This document shows positions 14,101 to 27,600 of a DNA stretch of 64,000 nucleotides, piece after piece (position 1 is the stretch's first letter; the number at the start of each line of letters is the position of its first letter). Where the stretch lies: positions 24,480,013 through 24,544,012 of the forward strand of contig NC_135777.1 of assembly GCF_028453695.1 (NCBI RefSeq), read 5' to 3'. A program made the translations under genes and the position numbers. Under the pieces are notes generated by a model that worked only from the letters and a program-made list of their open reading frames with translations, had not been told where the DNA came from and ran no database searches. The DNA comes from Augochlora pura (taxonomy: Eukaryota > Arthropoda > Insecta > Hymenoptera > Halictidae).

Positions 14101-17100
14101 TGACCTCGTTGACACGATTTCCGGTCCGCTTCTGTCCTTGCCGACTCCTCTATTGCTTCTTTCCGTCGCAAGATAAGACACGGAAAGGAAAACCAAGCTC
14201 TTTTCGACAGTTTCGCTACTCCTCGGAACTATAGTATTACAGAGTTATCTCCGCTTGCTATCCACCTTTTCTCCAACTTTCTATTATTCTCGCTTTCGCG
14301 AAAGCCATCGAGCCATTTCGCAGCGCCTCCCTATTGTTTAATACGTTCGCTATCATATAATTCGCGCGCGCTACTTCGTGTTTCATTTAGTAGAAAATGC
14401 GTGAACATCGCGACGCGAAAAGACGATCGATTAGCGACGGGAATCGGACCAAACTACTAGATTCGAAAAAAGCTTAAAAAAATGAAAACACAAATCCCAT
14501 TCCCGCGGGATAACTCGGTTTCCTATATCCGACGGCGGCGTATCCGGTTAAACGGCAAGGTAATTATACCGGCCGAAACTCGGGTTAATTGAAGAGCAGG
14601 GGACAGCTAACTGGAAGACGCCGACGCCGTCGCCATTCTGCTCGCGTCCGCGTCGGCGTTGGCGTTGGCGTTCGCGTTCGCGTTCGCGCTCGGTCCAATG
14701 TCCAAAGCTCTCGGGAAGCTCTCGCGAGAAATGTGCTCGTGCTCCGTGGTCCGTCGCCCTTGCCCCTGCTCGCTTGCTTCCACCTACCAACAACCGGCCT
14801 TCTCTTCCCGTTAACGGCCGTTGGTTCTAACCCCGTGACAAACTTGGCCGGACCTGGCTGGATATATGTATACGCGTGCCAGGGTTAAATGCTAACTAAT
14901 TGCCGAAATGGGAACCGTATGGCGCACGCTTAGCATACTCGAGACTCTCGACTCGGAATTGGTCGCGCGTTCGGCTTGTTCGGGATATCCCGATCATTTC
15001 CGCGAGTCTTCAGATTTTATTAAATAAAATTAAATTTTATTTAATAAGAGACTTTCAGGATTAAATTTGAATCCTGAAAGTCACCGCAAACTTCATCGCA
15101 ACGGAAAGTTATTTTTCATTTCAAATTCGAAAGACTTTGGGTGCGAAGCGTTGATAAGAGAATCGACTGCAAATGTTCGGACAGCGGGGATTATTCGTCG
15201 AATCTGCATTACGGTCATGGCTGACGATATCCGCCGTAGATTTTACAGAGCCGTTTCCGGTTGCGCAACAAGTTCCGCCGAACGAATGGCCAGCGGAAAA
15301 CGAAACGTGTGCGGTATACGGAATAACGCATCGTGGTGCCGTGACGCGTCTCGTCGTATCGTTCTTGGCGACGGTAATAATACGCTTACGCAAAGACGCG
15401 AGCAATCCGAGGGAAAAGGAGATTCGACACTTTTCTCCTCGAACGCCTCGATGCAAACCCATTCCCGAATGGACGTTGAACGCGATCGGAGTAAGCCATC
15501 GGTGAGACCACCGGGCCGGATCGAAATCGCCGGTTCGTTTTAATATTATTGTAGGTTGGTGCACATGAAATGTCGGATGTTTAAGTAAATATATGTATAA
15601 TAATGTATATCTTTTTTCGAAAGCTATTGATTTAATCAAAATGTGTCCCGTTCGCTTTACTGCACCATTTTCAACGAGATTTCAATACAGAAATGCCTGT
15701 CTTAAACAAATTCTGATCTTTAGAGTGAATAAACTCTGATATGGAATATTTCAGACTTTCTTCATTTATATACTATTTAGCCTTTAAAAACTGTCCTAAA
15801 TGTTTAAAATAGTGAAAGTCGGTGTTGGCGAAAGATCTATATTTTATAAAATTTTATATTTTATTTCATTTAATTTCGTAATTGTTTTGTACGACGTATG
15901 CGTAGTTTTTATTAAATGAAGACAGTCTGAAGAAATTCCATACTATAGTTTATTGAGCCGAAAAATTAAAATTTCTTCAAGACAGACATCTGTGAGAATT
16001 ACACTCGCGTTGAGAAAAGTGTATTGACATAAATGTGGTACATTTTGATTAAATAAATAGCTTTTGAAAAAAGATATGCAGTTTTATATACCCACTGAAA
16101 AATCCGACATTTCATATGCGCACCAACCTAATAATTAATCAACGCGCCGAGACTCTTTCGGAGTTTCTTTCGAGTTTCGCCGTTCGCGGCGGTCGACGTT
16201 AATTAACCGCTCGGACGATTTCCAGTTTTCCTACGGAACAAAATTTGCTCGACGAGGGTCGAACGCGCGATATCCAACGCAATTCACCCGACCCTGGTAC
16301 CTTAAATTACTCGTAAACGTCTCGTTGAGAAAACAAATTGGCGAGGGCCGAGTCGGACGCTTTACGGCGACATAGGAAATGGTACCGTCTTCGTTATAAC
16401 CTCCGGCAGAACGGGAACTTGCTCGGAAAATTGCGAGAGCGCGTTCGCCTAAGAGAAGAGGAACGTTGCGCATTTATTACACGTTTACAGCGAACACGTT
16501 CGACCCATCATTCTTTTGCAACCTCGGTAACTGAAAATCTTCGACGTTTATAATTCTTTAGAAAAAAAGCACGCTTGTTTCTTCTTTCATTTAGCGCATA
16601 TCCGAATAACTTTGATCGGACGAAAATAACGCGACGCGAGTATTTTGAAATTCTTCAAACAATTTTGTCGTTTTCCACTCCATCGGCCAATGTTTCTCCA
16701 AGACCCAATGTTTAACCAAGACCCATCGAATCCGCGGTCCGCTTGTAACGTAACGGAGCGGAATCTCGCTTGTGCGGACTAGAGAGACATCGATTTAGCA
16801 ATTTATACGGTAAATCGTTTTGCACGTGAATCATCTCGGATCGCGTCGATTACGCACGAAACGTATCGGAACGAGGGGGAGGATTCTGGTATCAGGAGAC
16901 ACGATAATCCTGGTGGAGTTATACCCTAATTTATCGAGTCTGTCTTTATCGCTCTTTTTAATGCTCGTCCTTATTAAAACCAGTGTACCGAGAGGTTTCG
17001 AAATTCTTAATAAACAGATCCTACGTACATTCGCGGTCCTCCAATAAAAGTTCCGCCATCTCGGTCGCGCATCGCTATGGAAAAACAGAAGACGAATCAT

Positions 17101-20100
17101 TTGTCGGGTTACGTCGATGGGGATAAGAGATCAAACAAAAGGAGAAACGAAAAAAAAAATTATTTGGTAGGATAGTTGAATAATATATGGGTTGATAACG
17201 TTCGCGTTTGTTTGGAACAGCGGCTGTCGATGTCCACGGGGATTCGAAATTGACTGACCGAGAGAGAGAGAGAGAGAGAGAGGAGCCGAATAATACGCCT
17301 GCTGCCTGCCTGCATTCTACGGCCTACAGGCTAGAGGCTCCGGGCTGCAGACTAACACGGCCGACTGCCGCGGCTGTTGCATCGGAACGAAACCGCGATG
17401 CAAGATTTATCGTCGTCCATTCATTTCGGCAGACCGTGCCGCGCCGCGCCGCGCCGCGCCGGGCGCGGTAATGTCCGGCAGCCGCGTTTCCGGAATGAAA
17501 TGAGAAATTTCCGCCGGCACGACGGAAGATATGTATCGATTAGTACCCGCACCACTCGCGCACTCGTTAGAATGCGAACCGTCGATTTATCGCCGGTCGT
17601 TTCTGTCGTTCAAGAAAGCTCGACGGCAACCGGTAAAATTGCAGCGACGATCGTCATCCAATACCGTTTATTCCGTTTATATACGACGTCCGCGAACAAA
17701 CGAATGTCGAAGAAACGTTCGAGAGGAACATTTGTTTCAATTACAATAGACTGATCCAATATGGTGAACGGTGAGATCGAAAGTTCGACAGTATCAACTT
17801 TGTTGTTCGAATCGACGAACGGTAAGATATTTGTGACGTTTATAGGATTCCGTTAGAGTGATGGGGCGTGGACGGGAGGAAGGCGAGAGACAAACCGAGG
17901 ACGGTTGAAAAACTGGTAAAAACGAGCATGAGTGTCCGAAAAAATGGTCGGCCAAAATTCAAAGGAATTTACGATTCCGTGCGGCATTGAAAAATGTTTA
18001 CGACGACCAGCCGCGAAGCGGAACCATTTTCGAACATTAATTTTCGTCGAGGTTCCCTCTTATTCGTTTAAATTTCGCATCGAACGCGGCGAGCGACGCG
18101 GCCGAAATTTACCCGAATCGTTGTACCCACGGTGGACGCTTGTCGACAGTTTCGAAAATGCGAGTGTCGTTTTTTTTTGGTACCTTCGTCGAGTTTCGAC
18201 CGTCGTATTTGGACCAAGCGGCTGGACCGCAAACTTCTTTATTATTTATAGAGTTATGTATAAATCGCTTCGATCGATGAAATTAATATACGCGTACATG
18301 GAATTCCAGTCTTGCTCGGACAGTTTTTGCAACTTGAAAATAATCCATGTTCCGACATAACTACGCCATGTTTGTTCAACGATTCACAATGTCCAAGGAA
18401 AAAAGGAGAACTATCGAGCCATTTTTAGATCTCGCGTGTTCCACTTGTAAAATTGATTCGAGTAGAACACGATGGACGTGTCTGGAATTATTTAAAAATC
18501 TATAGCCGACAGGTATGTACATATATCGCTTCTATGGAATTTTATCTTGGCATTACTCCCGTGCATATTGAATTCGAGGGAGGCCAAAGGAAACGAGTCC
18601 CGGTCCCGGTCCCGGTCCCGGTCCCGCAAGCGAAAGATGCCAAGAAAGATAAAAAAGATTGAAATAACGGACCAGGCTGCGAGAGAGAAGGTCTACTACA
18701 GGGGTGCGCCGACTATGGCCACACCCTGCCGTTCAACGCGCCTAAACAGGCTTAGGCGGCCATGGCAGAATTTTCGTTTCGTTACTCGAAGGAACCCTCG
18801 GCTGCGATGATAGTTATCATAATAATATCAAAATAATAATAATAAACGTTTGTTAATTAATGCAGAGTCCACCGTAATCTACGTATACTTGTTGAATCGT
18901 TGTGTTGGATCGCTCGTTACTCGTTAAAACGATAAAATAGTATTTATGCGTAAAAATGTACAAGATGTCGTCTCGTTTGAAAAAAGGTGTAAAAAGAAAC
19001 GTTCGAAATAGTATTGCACGAGTCGGATAAAAATCGAACGATATAAAACTAAAATTGTACAAGTGAAATGAAACGAACTGGAAGAAGAACGGTATAAAAT
19101 AATGTTGAAAAGAAATGGAAAAGGATCGATGCAATAAAATACGATTGCCGAAATTAAATCGAGAAGGAAGGAAACGACGTCGTAGAACAACATTGTAGAA
19201 ATTCGATGAAAAGTAAATGCCAGCGTACGATAATGTCGTAGAAATGAAACGGAAAGAAAATGGCGGCATAAAATAATATAATACTATAGCAAGTATGTAA
19301 ATGAAAAGAAAATTTGATGGGGAACCGTATCGTATTATCTGATTCGAAAACGAGCCAAATATGTACATTGTATTCCTTTCGAGCGCGGATTCCGTGCTAG
19401 TCGAAAACTAAAAAGAAAATTCACACTCGTGCGCGCAGCGAACAGCTCGAATAATAATTAAGATTCCATTTTGCGACATCGTCGAGAACGATCTATCGAC
19501 CGAAAGGCCTGCGTTGGCAACGATACGCATCTATCGCGAGAACGCGTTTTAATTATGAACGCGACTGGCATAGCGAGCAGAGAGAAAATAGAAGTCGATC
19601 CTGGAGCGACATGCAAAGTTGCGTGCATGGTGCGGTGCGGCGCGGCGCGGCGCGGCGCGGCGATCAGACGCTGTGTCCAGACAATCGAAAATCAATTCGT
19701 CTGCCGCGTAAAGTAATTCCCAGAATGAGTCAGTCCCTCTTTTCAGCCATCGTCGGCCCTCCTCGAGTAAACGCGTCAAGCTTTTATCCAAATCGCTCGC
19801 AAGAGTTTCAATCCCCGAGTCCGATTTAACGTTTCGTTCGATACTCGGTCAAGCTAATCGAGCGAAACGCGAATGTCACCTCGAGTCACTTGACATTTGT
19901 TTCGAAAACTCAACTCCTAGAAACGTTTCGTTCCCGTTGCATCGAATAACATGGAATGGCAAATTTGCGATATGTACGATTCGATCGGTTCGCGTCGAGA
20001 ACAATCCCACCGTTCTTCTTAATCGCTCTCGAATTGAACAAGAAATGTTTACTACAAAGTAGCATACACGTATACGGCTGTCAACAAGTTCCCACAGTCT

Positions 20101-21666
20101 ATTCAATTTCCTCTCAGAGACGCTTCATCGACGAGGAATTGTGAACGAACGTTTCGAAAATCGTGGTGAACACGCTCGAGTCGAACCCATCGCGATCGAA
20201 TTCAGCGTCGCGACTGAAGCGAACAGAGCGGTGGCTAGCCTACTTTTGCTAGATGGCCAACTCTTTCCGAGCCGTTTAGTACCGCGCGACTGTCGCGTGT
20301 TCCAGATTCGATGCTGTTTCCACCGAAAACACCATGATTCTTCCATGCTCGGGCTTCCGGAGTTACGAGTTACAAGTTACGAGCTACGAGCTCGTAGTAA
20401 CCTACGACTCGGCAAACAATCGCGGAAATGCCGAGGATCCCCCAACTCTAAAACAAACACGGTGGACCCGCTCTCTACTCTCTCGATTCACTAGGTCGGG
20501 CGCGCGCGCGCGCGCGTGCGCGTGCGTTTAGGCGACCAACTACCAATCTGTCATCCACCTACAACGCAACGGCAACACAACGACATGTGTGGTACATCTG
20601 AATGACTACATGGAATCGCTGGAATCGATGTACACTTTGCGCCTCGTCGCGATTCAACTCGAAGATTAATCGTAGTAAAAGCCGCGGGATTCGCGCTTTA
20701 CCGGTTACCGGTTGCCGGTTGCCGGTTGCCAGGCATCCGCTCGAGCGAAGCGACGTTTACGACCGAAATAAGCGTCGCGTCGCGTTCCGTTGCGGTCCAA
20801 CTCGGCCAACTCGCGAACTCGATACGGCAAGTTGTCCTATCTTATCGTCCCAAGCTGGAAAACAGTGTCTCGACCAGAGTTTTGCGCGCTGGCAGACTCG
20901 ATTCGCGACGACCAAGTTCCTCGTGGTGCTCGCCGCGTGTCGTGTTTTAGGCGCCGTGACACCCGACCACGACATCATGTCAACGGATGTTTTTCGTTAG
21001 AGATTTTTAACCCGAGCTATATCTTTTGCCAATAAGGTAGTCGACTCGGCTCTTTTAAGCCAGGACTTTTGAATTTTTTATATTGTCCGATGCTTAACAA
21101 ATATTTGAATAAAATTCAAATTTTTGCGGTGTTCAAGTTTTTGCGGTGATTCTCGACTCTCGACTCAAAATGTACCTCAAAAGTGAAATTATCCAAGGAA
21201 TGTCGGACCATGGATCACGGACTACGACGGAAACATCGATTCGAGAAAATCGGTTTTCCGAGCAAATGAACGGGGAACTCCGCAATCGGGAGCAGCGCGC
21301 AACTCTCCTCCATACATCCAGATCTCGTAGACCGTGATGCTAGTCGTCAACCCCGACGGAGAAATCTAATTTTACAGCGACCTATATTTAGCCGAAACTT
21401 ATTCCAGCGACGGTGTGCAGCACCGGGTCACCGGACTTTGCGTTTGCGAACCAGGGGTAACGAAAGCTTCTTTGGGTTCGAACCTCGATTTATTATATAG
21501 TATTTGCAAGTTACGTGGAGGTTATGTCGCGCGATGACCGTCGGGCCATCGACGCTTCTTTTCGTTGTTTCCCAACGGTTTCGGTCCCGTCGAATCGGGA
21601 AACTCGAGACAGTCTTTGAAATGGAACGACGCCCTCGCGTGCGCGATACTCGAAGCTTTAAATCTC

Positions 21667-21697
<31 letters not shown>

Positions 21698-24600
21698 CCC
21701 TTTTGAGGCTACATAGCAATTGTTTCGCGCGGACCCTCGACATTCTTATTTCATTTACGGAATTGCAATCGATGGGTATAAAAGTATGACTCAAAAAACA
21801 ACAAAAGCTGACTCTTTCATAATCGAAATCTAGGAATCCGAATAAACTAAAAGATTTTATCTGTAAAAAATGGTAGACCATTTCGCAAATACAAACAATT
21901 TAAATTTATGATGCACTATGTTCGCCATTAGAAGAAAAAAATAACAGAAATTTGTTGTTTACCGCTGCCATCGAACAAGTCGGCGTTCCAGTTGCATCGC
22001 GAACGGCGCAGTACGTTGAAATGGATGGAGACCGTTTCACTCGATGAAATGCATATTCAGTTGGTCGAATGGAAATGTTATGGATTGCAAACACGAATAG
22101 AACCGTGTTATTTACAACTACTAATATGTTTCGTTCGTAAGATAGTCGCAAAGCTTGGGAACGAAGAAGAAGCCGCTTCTCCTTTCCGTTTATACCCAAC
22201 AGCGTCCAGCATCGTCGAGCAACGCCGAGCAACGCCGAGCAACGCCGAGCAACGCCGAGCAGCGCCGAAGCAGCGCCACGCCGGTTGTCAGCAGACAACA
22301 GAATTACGTGTCACATCTTCCCGGGTCAAATGCATTCCTACCGACGACGATTACCGTCGCCTATAAAAGCCGAACCTTTTAACTCGCTGTTAACTGCGAA
22401 CCCAGTGACTAATCGTTGCTCTCAATCGAGTTAGACCGGCTATTCGTTATCGAGGAGGCCTCGTCATTGTCTTTTGCGCGTACGATGTCTTCGAATCGTT
22501 GTTGTACACGAAATAGGTTTAGAATTGTACACCTTGGATAGATTTAGAACAGGGAGTGTCGTTCAACGATTTAATTGTCATTCGACTCGATCCATTCGTA
22601 CAATTTAGTACGGCAAAAAGTAAACATTGACTAAAGCGTGAGAATCGCCAGTCCTGTTTGATTGACGTTGAATCCGCGACTCGTTAAAACTACTCACTGT
22701 ATGCGAGCAGACTGTATCCATTTAGAGTTTGCAGGATACCCGCGACAACTAAAACAAGTGCGCATAAATGTATCCGCTTTCGCCGTAAACGCGGCCACGC
22801 CATAGAAATCCTATTTCATCGAATTCCGTAGATGCTTCAGCGGATCGCCGAAGACGAGTCGACACGAAATTACGAAGAACGAGGGACCGAATCGCGCTGC
22901 TACTCTTCCCGCTGCGGAGGCTTCGATGAAATCTGTGTAACTTTCTAAATGAATTTCTCGGTACTGGCCAATCGACGAGTCCACTCCGATTCGTTGACCG
23001 AGTGACAAATACATTCCGCGAACACCTTGTCATAAAGCACCGGATAAACGGCGAGCAGGCCAATCGAATACAACGAATCCGCCGAGAAACGGTTGCGAGA
23101 AACGTTTTTCATCGTGGTCGCGATCGTCCTTCCGCGCATCGAAACAGGAAATCGTCGCTGATTCATCCGGAATCGAATACGTTTTTAAACAAGGAGACAA
23201 CGTTCTACCTTAGACCGCATCCTTGCTTCACAGATTCCTGGAAGAGACCCGGAGAAACGATGCAACAGAACATTCTCAGAATCGAGTCGCTCAATTTTTC
23301 GCAGGTCTATTCGCAGAGTGTTTTCGACTCGTTTTCGAAAACAATTCTTCCAAAGAGCTTCCAAAAGTTTCCTGTATTATCACCTTTTTATTTGGAACCG
23401 CCAAAGAGATCAATCTGGATTGATCGCAGTTTGCTGGTTCGATGTGTCCCCCCATCCATATGTTCCCGTACTTCGACAACGTCCCTTTTCACCTCTTTTA
23501 CTCGCGTATTCAATCGATCCTAACTAACGCAACATCCGAGAGTCGAGCATTTCGAGATTAAAGTGGCTCGGCTGCACGCCTGTTCGCGTTTCCTGCAGGA
23601 GCAAGCCGAACATTCGAACACAAACGACCCGTTTGTTTCTCGAGGAAACATTCTCGCTGACCTATTTCAGCCGTTTGGTGAACATCGGCGGCGCAATGGC
23701 TCTCCGCGTTTCTTAGCCTTTAAGAAAATCGTTTAAAAATCTCAAAGTTTTCTGGAGTCGGTGCGCACAAGAGCTCCCATTGTCCCTCGAACAGCCTCTT
23801 TTCACGAACGCAGCGGCGCGCGACTACTCTCTCCTGACACTCGAAACGACTGTTTCGAGCTTCTTCGCGGGCTTTTTACGAGTTTCCAAGCGCCGCCGAC
23901 ATTGACGGATCGATTCGAAATCTGGCCGCATCCCCCGGACTCGTCCTCGTCCTCCGCGCGATTCCACGCAAGAAACGTTTCACGGATACTGGCGCATCCC
24001 GTTCGTCCACCGATCGGGCAATCGAGTCGCTGCGATGACCGGTCAAAACGATCATCGAGTCAACCAATCTGTGCAACCCATTTTTTATAACTACGTTGCG
24101 AAACGATCGCGCGTTCACCGGAAGCTTTACCAGCAAATTACGAAACGATCGTACGCGAAGAGCAAACGATGATCGTACTCCAAGCAACGTTTACGAGCGC
24201 GCGTGTTCCAAACAAATTTGCGATTCGAATAAAAAATCACGGTTCGTCTATAAATCGTTAGAAACGCCTTCTTCTGGTCGTTGACAGCCGAATAATCTCC
24301 GGTGAAAAATAGCTGCCGTTCCCGTCGCAGCGTTTCATACCGTTTCATACCATAGAACGCGCGATAAATAGGACGCCATAAGACGGACGATCGAACGAGA
24401 CGGATCGAACTTTGAGCACGCTTCGCAGGAAGCCGATCCAACAACCGTGTCCCCGTCTTACAATATCTGATTCTCTAAATTCTAAACGATATCAGAGTCT
24501 TCGCGAAATTTCGACACTATCATCAAACGACCAATACGAATGGTTCGGTATCCTCGCAATTCTTGATATCGCTCAATCGATTCAAATTCATCGTAAACCG

Positions 24601-27600
24601 TGGCACCTGCTATTCGACAACCTTTGTTTCAGTCGGTTCCACGGCGATCGTAGGCGGTCGAAAACGACAGTTTTTCCGTTGAAAAGTTTACGTTACGCCT
24701 CCCTCGGAATAACAATGGTTTCCTCTCTGCGAGCCATAAATCCGAGAGACGTGATTTGTGCGCGCGCTCGTTTCCGCTAATATCGTTTGAAGAATCGCGT
24801 TGCAAAAATGGCAAGCGGCGCCGCTAAAGCGAAAGCAAGCTTCTTTAGTCGTCCAACTATTTTTACGCGCTGTAGGATCGAAGTACATTTACGATACATC
24901 AACGAGACTAGCTAGACCCAAGATCCAAACCATGGCCATGGGAGGACTTAGTCATCAGCTTGGCGCGGTGCGGCACGGCGCGTCGAGATGAAGCGAGGAG
25001 AGAGGAGGCGTCGCTCGCGGCACACCGAAAATGGCGCTCATTATGCCAGGGTCTCTACTATAAAACAACGACAACCGGCAATCGATACGTCTTTAATCCT
25101 TTGCCAATCTCCTGTCCCTGTCGCGAATTGCGACACCGACTGCGGGCCAATTATTACAGTCCGTGGGATTTTCTGCCGTCGCGAGTCCTAGGTGGATTCT
25201 TCTTTGCGGAATGCGCGCAATGCGACGTTCGAAAATTGCTATGCTAAATTCTTGAAATTCATCGAAATCTCCGGCGACCTTCGAGAATCGACCGCTTTCC
25301 TTTCGCGATTTCCGTTTAAATTTTAGCGGTGAGAAAACTCACGGTGCTACTTTTTCCCAACGAGTTGGCCACGATTCGGACAATTTTTCACGATTCGGGC
25401 AATTCTTTGCGATCAAAGAGAAGAAAATTAATCCAACTGCCAGACCCCGCTGCGACCGAACAAGATATTTAGGCGACCCTTGTCTACTGCGTATTCTATG
25501 TGTCTGGCACGCGTCAACCCGAGTACATAAAACCACTGGGGTGATATCCTCCTAGCGCGCGCCATAAGGTAGCCTCCGAAGGGCGGCGGCGACTCGAACG
25601 AATTTCTGCTCGAGCCCGAAAAGCCGGCTGTGACAACCTGGCTACCCGGTTTCGGTGCGGTCTCTGCTACGTCGCACCGTGCCGCGCCGTGTAAATATTT
25701 GTTACGCTGAACGCGACACGAGGCACAAAGAAGGGGGACAACCCAGTAATGCTACAGCGCGATCGCGCGGATCGCGGGGGTGATAGACGCGCCACGGTGT
25801 ACCTAGCTGGTTCGCTCGGTGCGTAATCGCGTTTCCGTGTATTCACACAGAATGTAGACGCGCGGCACGAGGGGGTGGCAAAAGGAAAGAGCATCGCGAG
25901 CAAAGCGTCGAGAGAAACCGGCGGACGCGAAATGTACGGTTGCCAGCGACGCTGTTCAAATGGCTGCAACAGTTTACAAACGAAACATTTCCAATTGAAG
26001 GCTTTACGGTGGAAGCCACCAGCGTCGTCCGTAACCTCGTGGATCTCGACGCGTTAACTATCGGCGGTTGTCGCGGTTACAAACACGATCGCGTGGACAA
26101 TTTTTTGATCGATTTCGTACATCGTGATCAAAATAGCGAAAACACCAACGAGTTCGGCCTCGTCGTTCTTACGAATAGACACGCGCGTCGACGCAGTTTT
26201 AATGATCGATAGCTTCGGCGGCGCTCGAGTAAATGCAGAGACACGGAAGTAAACGAAGAATTCGGTCGGACCGAGTACAATTGCAAACCAACATGTCGCG
26301 ATACAGATGATAATATACCAAACGGATCAGCTACGATATGCGAGGAGAACAGGTTCATTGGAAAACAGAAGACCGTTCGCTATTTAGATGTCTATGCGAC
26401 GATAAACAGACGCTGTCGCCGCGACGTTACGAGCGCGGATCGCGTACCGTCATAAATTGAACGTCTCCGAGCACAGGCTCTTATCCGTACTCCCGCCGCG
26501 TCGACTTTCTCATGGACACTTTTCTCTCGACAAATTGCCCTTCTACAGAGTCGTAATCCACGTCTCGACCATCCTCGAAGTCTTGGATGTTCCGCAGTCC
26601 GCGGTCCGCGGTCCCGAGAGAACTCGACATCGAGCAATCGCATTTAGATCAATTTCACGCGTTAAACTCGCGTCGAAACAGTCTTAAAAACAAGCTCGTT
26701 AGTCGGAGACAAGCAACCAAGCAATTCGGTGTGTAGTCGATCAAATATGAAGCGGTCGTTACGGTTCGAGCAGATTAGTCGATAAAGAATAGGGTCACTT
26801 TTAAGATTATTCTACGTTACGAAAGCGAAAGACGGAATAGAATAGAGAACGGTGAAATATTATCGGAGCGTTCGAATTGAAATCATTCCGAAGGTAATGC
26901 AAGAAACGTTGCCCTAAGAAAAATTGCAGAAACGAGGTAAAAACTAGAGCAGCGAACTGCTGGCAACGAACGCGAAGCAAGTTTGATGCTGATGAGGAGG
27001 TAAACTAGGTGTCCATATAAGAAATAAACGAAATTAATGGGGCAATATTAATACGAACAATTCGATGGGGGAGATCGGAAATAGGAAGGACGAAGAGTAG
27101 AGTGCGAGATAATGGAATGACTCGAAGGGAAGATAAATTAGAATTTCGGAAATAAAGGAAACCGTTCTTCCGGTCAACTATAATTAACCGGATTTCCGAA
27201 CAACTTTCCACGTCGAGCCTTGGATCGGATATTCTGTTCAACTTTCGTTATTTATGTTGACAAGATATTAACGCAAAAGCAAGTCAAAAGGCTTTCGGGA
27301 TGAATAAGGAAAAGAGAAACGCGCGTTTATCGAGCGATAAACTGAAACTCGTGTTTCCGGAACACCCTCTGTAACATTTATCCCTATATCCCGCAAATGT
27401 CAGCTGCCCCGCCTTCCTATGCAGTCGAGTCCGCGTCTACGTAGCAGCACCGTTAGTATTGGTATTGGTATTGGTATCGGCGTAGCGTCAGCGTTAACGA
27501 CTGTGCGTTGGCATTGGTATCGGTGGCGCCACGGAGGGCGGCGTGGCAGGAAGATGACGTCATTGAGTATCTAGCCAAAAAAAGCACACTCGCGCACCCT

